From: Acridotheres tristis
Taxonomy: Eukaryota; Chordata; Aves; Passeriformes; Sturnidae
DNA length: 64,000 nt
Direction of reading: 5' to 3'
Assembly: GCA_037013685.1 (NCBI GenBank)
Contig: CM072904.1
Span: 1 to 64,000 of the forward strand
In this document: positions 56,080 to 64,000 of the stretch, in pieces
How the letters are laid out: each line of letters begins with the position of its first letter
How positions within the stretch are numbered: position 1 is the stretch's first letter
Program-made: the position numbers and the translations under genes
Notes under the pieces: model-generated
Told to the model about the DNA's origin: nothing
The model's input: the letters and a program-made list of their open reading frames with translations, nothing else
The model's database searches: none

Positions 56080-58565
56080 AGTCGGTTTTGTTTATGCTTT
56101 ATACGAACCTCAATTATACTAAATTACTTACTGCCAAATTTTGTATATTCTCAAATACATGTATCTAATACTTTGGTTGTATTCATTTTGTTACTATTTA
56201 AATTTTACTATTAAATTTAATCTTATTGATAAACTGGACAAATAGAACGTCATTCATAACATAATGGTCCTGGGCTTATTTCACTATATATTGCACAGAT
56301 ATGTAGGAGGGGCAGCTCCAGCCCTACAAGATGGAATCCAAACCTTGTGGGTGAGAAAAGTGAGGAGGTCACTCAGCCCACCACAGCAAGTCAACAGTGT
56401 GCTAAGAAATAAACCTGAGGGTTTCCATCTCCCCACTTCCTAGGTCCTGTCTCAGTTTACTTCTTTTCAGTTACGCAAGAAAGTGTGTCTGAGCAGAGAA
56501 GTGCCCCATAGTCACGCTTTCCTCTCCAGGAGCTCTGTCTTGTTTTTCTCCTACTCCCAATCAGATTCACATGCCCTCACCAGGAGCAGAAACAAGGTCC
56601 CAGAGCATTCAGCTGTATCTCACCCATCAGTTGCTGATGCTGTCTTCCAGAAGTAGCTTCTGAGAGGCCCAAGGTACCACCAGAGAGTCCTCTTTGGAGA
56701 TGTATGTGCAGGCACTGACATACTCAGCTTTAAACTAGCTAAAAGTGCTAAATCCCCTTTCTCTGCTCACCTCTAGTTTCTCCTCTTACTACAGAAACCT
56801 TCAATGTTAAAATTTTGTCTGTGAAGGACACTGATGAGACTTTGAATAGACTACTTACTACACAGAAATAAAAGAACTACTAGTAGATAAAATACAGTGC
56901 ATGACAAAAGGTACCTATATTATGGCTAGCGAAGAAATAGTATAGATTAAGATTCAACGTAATTTACAACCAAATAGATGATGGAGTACACATCAAATTC
57001 TTCCTCTCAGTTGCCAGGAAAGTAACCATGGAATTTGCATCCAAACTCCAGGAAGAAATCCCTGCATGTTCCCGGGGGTAGGTAGGAGGCTTCTACCTCC
57101 ACGAAAATTTGTGTAGCTTTTATAGTTGTAAAAGTGGTGTCTTTCAGTCAGGAATTTCTAGCTTATCTCCCCACATCTGTTCTCATGCCCAGTTGTTTAT
57201 TGGCGCCAGAGAGACAAGTAACTCATTTGCTAGTGACAACTTACAAGTCAGAGAGCTGGCCTGGGTTATCTCATCACTTAACGTGGAAGGGAGAGTATCT
57301 GGAACTGACACACCAGCTACAGATAAGCTCTTCTGTGGTAGGGGGGATGTCCTGCCACACTGGTAAGGGAACATGTGCAGGAAGATTCTGGCCTTGCTTC
57401 TGCCTGCATAACATGATGCTTACTGGCTGCTCTGCCCAAAGAGCCACTCCTGGCAGGGACAGCCCCTCTGTCACCACCAGCCTACCCACTCCTGCCTACA
57501 GGCAAGTTCCCATTTTCTGGCTTACAAAAATCACTCCTAGCTTTTGGTATTTCTGAACCTTACTCAGAGATGGATCTGCCATTCTCCTGCAAAACACAAC
57601 AGCCAAAGTGCACTGAATCTCTCATGTATGGCCCAACCATATCCTACTCCCAAACAGCACAGGAGGCATTACCTTCAGAGTAAATTCAAAGCAATGGACA
57701 CTTGCCAGAAGTGCACGGACTGCTTAGGTTAAGAAAAGTCAACGATGAAAGTTTTATTTCTGGGGGGCAGAGCCCCTCACCAGCACTCACTGATACCCTC
57801 CTCAGGCTGAACAGCTGCCACGTGGTCCCTTTAATGTGTGCCCACGCCTGCCTACAGCATGATGCTGCAGGTCCTGGCAGCAGTCTGCCACCAAGCACCA
57901 CTGGCAGATTTGGTGCACCTTGGAGCACTGACCACAGCATCTGCTGAGGCTGCAGGGCCGAGAGCCACAGTCTGCCACCTCTGCACAGTGTTGGTCCAGA
58001 GAGTAGGGGTGGCCAACAGAGCCAGTCTTATGCTGGACAGGCTCTGTGCAGCCTAGCCCCAGCTTTCTGCAGCAGCTTGCTGGGCTGAGCAGTGCAGCCA
58101 CATTGCTCCTCAGTGAAGTGCCACGTCATTGTTACAGTGCCTCCAAACCTGACCTCCTGAAGAATCTTACTGGGAGGCTGGTGCTGTATCACCACATTAT
58201 GCAGTTTTTGACAAGCCTCCACGTGGACTGATGGTGATCACTTGGTCACCTGGCTGTCACAAACCTGCACGATGCCTCCCACACACAAGGTTCAACACTG
58301 TGCCACTCCCAGCTCCCTGCACTCCATAGGGACATGGCTGCTCTGTCCCTCTAGTGCCATCACACCAAGCTCTGGCTCAAGGCAGCAGCTAGCACGGCCC
58401 CAGAAATGTCCACACAAGCACTTCACATGGACAGCAGCAGAAAAAGACAAGGTCAAACCTTTCTTCTGATGTCCACCATGCCAAACCAAAGACTATGGCA
58501 AGGTTCTCTCAGTCACATTGCAGCCTTTCTGAATCTCACTGAAACTGAAAGAAAGTTAATCAATT

Positions 58566-58591
58566 GTTAACTCATGTAAGCATGAGTTAAC
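58566..58591. repeat. Perfect 11-bp inverted repeat
   Basis: GTTAACTCATG, four-base spacer TAAG, CATGAGTTAAC. No partner gene or element boundary is evident. Confidence 0.8.
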
Positions 58592-58899
58592 TATTAAGAG
58601 TCAGCAAATATTAACCACAAGCCTAAGAAGTGGGAAGCACCTTAGCCTATCCAAATAAGAGAAACAGAGTGCACCTTGTTAAGAGGAACAAAACCTGTTG
58701 TCAACAGAAAACCCTGAACCAGCTAGCAAAGGACTGCACGTGCTTCAGAAAGAAAGGTGAAAAGTGCAAAATGAGGAAGACTGCCCACCTTCATTGGAAC
58801 GACCCCCGAGGAAGACTCAAGAGCCTTCCTCAGTGCAACCACCAGAGCACACTCCGCTTGCATGTCACATATGCTAATGATATTGTTATACATGAGTAC

Positions 58900-59304
58900 T
58901 GTAATGGTTGGCTCTCATAATTAAAGGATGAATATTGTGTGTATGTTAAGATAAGTTTTGTGGATGTATAATGATGTTATTGTAATATATCCTCCCCTAG
59001 TCCTCTTCTCCTCCCCCTTGTATTGTTGCCATGAGATAGCTGGGGTAGTCGGGGCATTTGGGAAGGGGCAGCTTGGTACTACACCTGACCTCCAATCAAG
59101 ATGCAAGAGAAGGAGTTAATTGACAAGACCTGGGGAGGGCCTAGCAGTATAAAAGTCAGAGCATCCATTTTGTAGGGGAGCACATGGTAGTTTAGTCTTG
59201 TACTTCCAGTGCTGATTTTTTTCCTCCTTATTCAGTCCTTTGTTGTATTTTTGTTAAAGTTTAATAAACCTTTGAAATTCTAAAAGTGAGAGTCGTTTCT
59301 TGCA
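58900..59304 (+). mobile_element. ERV LTR (plus)
   Basis: Starts TGTAATGGTTGGCTC, has TATAAAA at 59148-59154 and AATAAA at 59263-59268, and ends near GTTTCTTGCA. U3-R-U5 proportions fit an LTR of about 400 bp. No target duplication found, so the right border is provisional. Confidence 0.6.
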
Positions 59305-59530
59305 ATATTAATTAGTTCCGAGAAGTAATTTGTACAACCACTCCTATCCCAAGGAATATGATGAATATGCATGAAATTTAGCCTTATATTGTGCTGTACA
59401 AAAGTGCTGGGTGTACGTGTTAGGAGGAGCAATGTCTCAAGAATCTGGCGCCGAATAAAGCAAATACCCACCTCACTGAGTCAGTCTCTGAGGTAACTCT
59501 TAGCTCAGCGTTAGAGCAAATCAAAACAAG
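59305..59530 (+). mobile_element. Second LTR 3' end (plus)
   Basis: GAGGAGCAATGTCTCAAGAA then TCTGGCGCCGAATAAAGCAA (AATAAA about 59453) is the R-U5 style of passerine ERV LTRs and resembles the tail near 31200. It directly abuts the previous LTR, so one probably inserted next to or into the other. Confidence 0.5.
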
Positions 59531-60006
59531 AGACCTGTCCCACAGCGTTCTCCTGTGCTACACCAATTCTGCAACCCTGAAGAAATCCAGCTGTTGCTTG
59601 TACGCACGGTGTCACCTTCACCTGCTTTAGCTGCCCCTGCCCCCTCCTGGGCTGGCACAGGCCTCTGCACAGACTCTGAGCCAGACCCAAAGACCAATCC
59701 CTCAGAAAATTAATTCAACAGTAGAATTTTTCAGGTGGCCCAGACCCCTGGTACTGCCTTTCATGCAATGGCACGAACTTGTGCCTGCGAGGGACCACAA
59801 CCCTCCGACCGAGGCCCCTTCTCCTAGCTCTTACCTAAGCATATACAGGATAGAGTAGCCAGGTAGATTTTTGTCAGAAATGCAAATTACAGAACTAGCT
59901 TCCCACATCTGCTGCCTTTTTAGCCTCTGCGGTACACAGTGGCACGGCCGCCTGCACCTGGGTCAGACGCCAGCCCAGCCCGGCCGCCATAACGGACCCG
60001 CGGCGG

Positions 60007-60061
60007 GTCACGTGACGGGCCGGTGGCTCTCACGTGATCCCGAAGCGGCCGGTCGCGTGAC
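60007..60061 (+). promoter_or_regulatory. Three E-box/CLEAR-type sites before DPP7
   Basis: GTCACGTGAC at 60007-60016, TCACGTGA at 60030-60037 and GTCGCGTGAC (one mismatch) at 60052-60061, spaced about 22 bases. GTCACGTGAC is the CLEAR consensus bound by TFEB/TFE3, the regulators of lysosomal genes, which suits the lysosomal enzyme starting 50 bases downstream. Surrounding sequence is CpG-rich without a TATA box. Confidence 0.75.
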
Positions 60062-60111
60062 TGGATCCCTCACGGCCGCGCTCGTTGTGTGGTGCCGGTG
60101 AAGTGGCTGCT

Positions 60112-60591
60112 ATGGGGCCGCTCCCGCTGCTCCTGTCGCTCCTGTCGCTCCTCTCTGCCCGCGCCGCTCCCGGTGGGTGTTTTGGGCCGGATCCTTCTGC
60201 CTGTCCCCTCTGCTCCTCTGGTCGGACTCCTCTGTCTGACCTCCTTCTTCCTCGACCAGAGCCCCGGCCCTCCCATGGACGGGGCCCTCAGCTAGCTTTT
60301 CCAGGCCCTGGGCAGGACCCCAAACTAGCCTCATTGGGCCGTAGCCCTCAGCTAGCCTGGGGAGCACCGGGAGGGCGCTCCGAGCTCCCCGGCCCTCGGT
60401 TCCTAGGCTGGGTTGTGCCGTACCGGGTGACAGCGCCTGTTTGTCGGTTTCCCCCGTGCTGATGATGACCCCTCCAGCTGCCCGGGTTGTGCGGCCCGGC
60501 CTGGAGGAGCGGCTCTTCCCGCAGGTGCGGGACCACTTCAGCTTCGAGACCTGCGGCAACGAGACCTTCCCGCAGCGGTACCTGGTGTCGG
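60112..60591 (+). CDS. DPP7: DPP7 (dipeptidyl peptidase 2/7), first two coding exons; continues beyond window
   Basis: DPP7 is a lysosomal/vesicular serine peptidase of family S28 that removes N-terminal X-Pro dipeptides. Exon 1 (60112-60172) encodes a signal peptide MGPLPLLLSLLSLLSARAAP. Exon 2 (60478-60591), in phase, encodes GLEERLFPQVRDHFSFE, then NETFPQRYLVS. Human DPP7 has GFQERFFQQRLDHFNFE and NKTFPQRFLVS at the same place. The N-x-T of NETF is a conserved glycosylation site. Donor GTAAGT follows at 60592. The third exon (the FFYTGNEG region of the family) is not found in the remaining 3.4 kb, so intron 2 runs past the window end; the catalytic Ser-Asp-His all lie outside. Start chosen at the ATG that gives an ideal signal peptide. 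Confidence 0.88.
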
Positions 60592-60734
60592 GTAAGTCCC
60601 GTGGGTGCTGTGCCTTCGGGCTGGATTCCTTTATGCTTAAGCTTTAACTGCCTCTGTTCCGAGATAGAGTAGGAGCTAGAGCACTGGGTAACCAAGAATC
60701 AGTGTTAGCAGAGGGCCAGCCCTGTGCGAGCCAA

Positions 60735-61075
60735 GCATTTCCTAGCATTGTCTATATCCTCCTCTCCTTTCCCTTTTCATCCACTCTTTACCACGGTATG
60801 TACTTATAGGACAAGGGGGGCTGGTTTTAGATTGAAAGAGAGTAGGCTTAGATTGCGTATTAGGAAGGGGTTCTTCCCGGTGCGGGCAGGAAGGCCCTGG
60901 CACAGGGTGCCCAGAGAAGCTGTAGTTGCCCTGTACCTGGAAGTGTCCGAGGTCAGGTTGGACAGGGCTTGGAGCAACCTGGGATAGTGGATGGTATCCC
61001 TGCCCATGGCAGAGGGTTGGAATAAGATGAACTTTAAGGTCCTTTCCAGCATAAACCAGTCTGGAATTCACTCCT
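60735..61075 (+). mobile_element. CR1 LINE 3' end (plus) in DPP7 intron 2
   Basis: Landmarks GGACAAGGGGGGCTGGTTTT, TTAGGAAGGGGTTCTTCCC, GTGCCCAGAGAAGCTGTAG, GGAAGTGTCCGAGGTCAGG, GAGCAACCTGGGATAGTGG. Ends near CATAAACCAGTCTGGAATTC, without clear ATTCTATGA units. Confidence 0.9.
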
Positions 61076-63645
61076 TGCCTTCTGTTCTGGCTGTGTAGTG
61101 CAGAGGGCATTGTGGGGACTGGCCTCTCTGGAGCAAGAGTAGACTAGAAGCAGGAGCTGTGTTAGGCTTGCACCAGAGCTGGTTCTGTGTGTGTGTGTCT
61201 TCAGTTGCCACCAGCATCTCTTACAAGTGCATGTAATTCAGTGGTCTGAATGTGTCAGGAAAAACAGATAGTGACTGAAATGTTGCACTCTGTACCAGTC
61301 ATTTTTAGGAATGAAGGTAACTCCTCTTGGGTCAGTGGTTTGTATTATTTAAAATCGTGCAGCAGTAGATAGTTTAATCCATGCCAAACAATGAGCACTG
61401 CCAGCAAGGAGCCAGCTGTGTCTTCCTTTTATGTCACGGACAGTAAAAGAGAAAAGACCTTTTTAAACAGCATGTGACTGAAAAGTCAGCAATTTCCCTA
61501 ACCAGTGTCACATGTTTTTCAATCCTGCCTATACGGAGGAACTGGGGAGCAGTTTGCAGGGAGAGAGCAAAGATGGACTTGGGAATAGCAACAGACGTGA
61601 GCACTGCCCCACTTGGTGCCCACCTGCTGCTGCCTCCCAGTAGCACTGGGGTCTTCAGATGCTGCAGCTCACCTTCACATTGCGTGTTGCTCTGCAGCTT
61701 GTTCAGCACGTGTGCCGAGTTGTGTGTTTCACCAGGTATAAATTCATGGATCAGTTCAACACGAAGATATGGACATAGCGGTGAATTTTGAGAGCATACC
61801 CAAGGCTGTGATTTCACTAATTAAGTGGCCCTTTTTGAACAGAATGTTGGGATTACATGGTTTAAAGCATTGTGCAACTTCTGTTTGTTTTCTTTTAAAG
61901 TGTTATGTTTTATCTGTGAGTCCTGGGCAGAGCTGAATAATACTTGTGAGGAGCAAAATATTAACATTGCAGTTCTGATGGTTTATAGAGAGTTTCTTAC
62001 TCAAAATTCCTCTAATTCCATTTCCCTTTACTGTTTTTTTTTTGGTGCAATATGAGACTTTTCAGATTATCAGCAAGAAAATGAAGACTAATTTTGCAAC
62101 AGGGAATCGGATACTCTTGAATTTAGTTCCCCAGGATTTCAATCTAAAAATAGATGCCTTTATAAGGAGCCCGTCTGGTTTGATTTTGGCTCCTGTGATG
62201 GTTGTTTCGCCCAGGAGCCATGAAGCATATCAGGAGAAGAGCCAGAGAAAAGAGAACACTGAGCACTCCAGCTACTACCCAATACCCCAAGCAAATGCAG
62301 CATAGAGAGTCAGTTGGCTTCTTTGTTAATGAAGAGAAGCGGTTTCACTAATGAGAGGTTTGAAATCCCATTCCAAACCAAGTCTGACTTTGGCAATTCT
62401 GTCCTGAGAATGCCAAGAATTAAACGTGGGCCTCTCTGTTCATTAGCACAGCCTCATGGGACAGCTGCTGTGCAGGGGCTCTTTGGATGATGTGTTGAAA
62501 TCAACACTTAACTGGTGATCTGAGATTTATCATTGAAGAAAACTATTTATTATTCCTCTTAATTCCTGTGCAATTTATGACTAAGCTAAAATCAAATGTT
62601 TGTTAAAGTCAGCAAGCATTAGAGCAACTGTTTGTTAGATAAGCCAGTGTTGGCATCACACTTGTCCTGCCAGACTCAATTTGCGTTCAGTTGTAAAGTG
62701 ATCTGAAGATGAAGCACATCATCTTCATATTTCATCATATAAATATACACATATGCATGTGTGTTGCATATGTAACAGATGTCAGCATATCCTGGGCTCC
62801 ACCCCACAGTGTGGGCAGCAGGTGTTTGGGGGGATTCTGTCTCTTTGCTCTGCTCAGATGAAACCCTCCCAGTAGAATTGCCTCCAGGCCTAGGGACATC
62901 AACACAAGAAGGGTGTGGGGCTGCTGGAGTGAGTCCAGAGGAAGCCCCAGAGGTGATCTGAGAGCTGATATGGCAGAGCACCTCACCCTCCCAAGAGCTT
63001 ATCTGTTGTTTGTTAGCCAGTCAGATAACTCAAACAGGACAAGCTGTGTTGTGAGTTTTTTTGGGCCATGGGGTTAGCACTGGGCTGGTATTTCCCAACT
63101 GCCAATAGATACCTTATTGTTGAAGTGAGATCTGACAAGATAAGATGGATTTTGACTGACTGATAGCCATTCACTTTACAACTATAAAAGCCACTATAAA
63201 CTTTCACAAAGCAGAAATCTGCTAAAATATATATATTTTCGGGAAATGTGTGGAGTTTCTCCCATGAGCAGGGATATCTACTTCACAGTTACTTCCCGGG
63301 GGTTGAGTGAAGGAATCTGTGTATGGTATCGCCATTTTGGTGGTAAATTACATTTGACTCCTAATCAATACTATTTATTTTGACCGTTTTAATATAGATA
63401 CCTCCATATCATGCACTATTTTATGGTTTACTGTTATTGACTAATCGTTCTTTCGTTTTATACTCTGTAGTGAGTAATTCTGATTAAGATATTTTGTCTG
63501 TTATCTCTTGTCTGTTTAAGAAATAATTCATTTTTATAAGTAGATCTGATTTGTTGTCATTAGAACTGTGAGCCAGAGTGATTCCTTAAATTTGAAATGT
63601 TGCCAAAATTTGAGGCTAAGGCATGGCTTGTCTGAAGCTTTCCCT
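61076..63645. other. DPP7 intron 2; no exon seen
   Basis: Ordinary intronic sequence with a short GT microsatellite at about 61188. Several short frames have no family resemblance. Confidence 0.45.
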
Positions 63646-63649
63646 TGTC

Positions 63650-64000
63650 TCGTGACAAGCTGGGGCCCCTCTGCTCTGGAGGCAGGATGGGAGAGTGGGT
63701 TTGTTCAGCCTGGAGAAGAGAATGCTCTGGGCAGACCTTATTGTAGCCTTTCAGTATTTAAAGAAGGTTTGTGAAAAAGAGGGGGAGTGGCTTTTTACCA
63801 AAGCCAGTAGTGATAGGACATGGCGCAATGGTTTGTAGTTGACAGATAGTGAATTTGGATTTATGGATTGGACATAAGGAAGAAATTCTTCCCTTTGAGG
63901 GTTGGGAAGACCTGGCACAGGTTGCCCAGAGAAGCTGTGGCTGCCTCATCCCTGGAAGTGTTCAAGGCCAGATTGTGTGGGGCTTCGAGCAGCCTGCTCT
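63650..64000 (+). mobile_element. CR1 LINE 3' region (plus), cut by window end
   Basis: GTTCAGCCTGGAGAAGAGAA, CCTTATTGTAGCCTTTCAGT, GTTGCCCAGAGAAGCTGTGG, CATCCCTGGAAGTGTTCAAG in order. The copy runs off the right edge. Confidence 0.92.

Larger units (their letters stand above)
54090..58899. other. 3' UTR of ficolin then intergenic DNA; no further gene seen
   Basis: No AATAAA follows the ficolin stop closely; an AGTAAA variant at about 54405 is the nearest candidate. The remainder has only short frames. Two structured spots are listed separately (56023-56079, 58566-58591). A few CAG/CTG-rich segments (57800-58450) give unsupported frames on both strands. Confidence 0.4.

Noticed and set aside
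61825..62305. Frames in DPP7 intron 2 as possible DPP7 exon 3
   Set aside because: None contains the expected FFYTGNEG-like S28 sequence or suitable flanking splice sites.

Overview
The window is vertebrate nuclear DNA, almost certainly from a songbird. Multi-exon genes with GT-AG introns carry clear bird orthologues. The interspersed repeats are CR1 LINE fragments and endogenous-retrovirus LTRs. One LTR-type sequence, at about 38.15-38.59 kb, belongs to a family I recall as common in passerines. A PIM-like kinase of the kind greatly expanded in songbirds is also present.

Layout. 1-3440: two head-to-head GGG/A-T minisatellite arrays of opposite strand polarity. 3441-3790: a CCAAT/E2F-type promoter. 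3791-4978: an AT-rich leader. 4979-19749 (+): a complete REC8 (meiotic cohesin kleisin), 17 coding exons, 451 aa. Its 16 introns are almost entirely degenerate short tandem repeats, each intron with its own motif and strand polarity. 19750-28060: repeat-rich DNA (LTR-like pieces, CR1, minisatellites, a poly-G tract). 28060-30455 (+): a CpG-rich block and a PIM1-like kinase whose start codon is not visible. 30500-44900: a retroelement graveyard that includes two LTR families each present as an inverted pair, and an orphan kelch-repeat exon at 32390-32528 (-). 44933-54086 (+): a complete ficolin gene, nine exons, 320 aa. 54090-60000: mostly unannotated sequence with LTRs near 59 kb. 60112-end (+): the first two coding exons of DPP7 behind E-box/CLEAR-type sites.

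The genes do not form one pathway. Ficolin (innate lectin) and DPP7 (lysosomal peptidase) lie on the same human chromosome arm (9q34), so their adjacency looks ancestral. REC8 is on human 14q, and its base composition and intron structure differ sharply from everything right of about 20 kb. That suggests either a real songbird rearrangement or an assembly join in the repeat-rich 20-44 kb interval. I could not run alignments; all exon structures come from reading splice signals, phase continuity and remembered family motifs.
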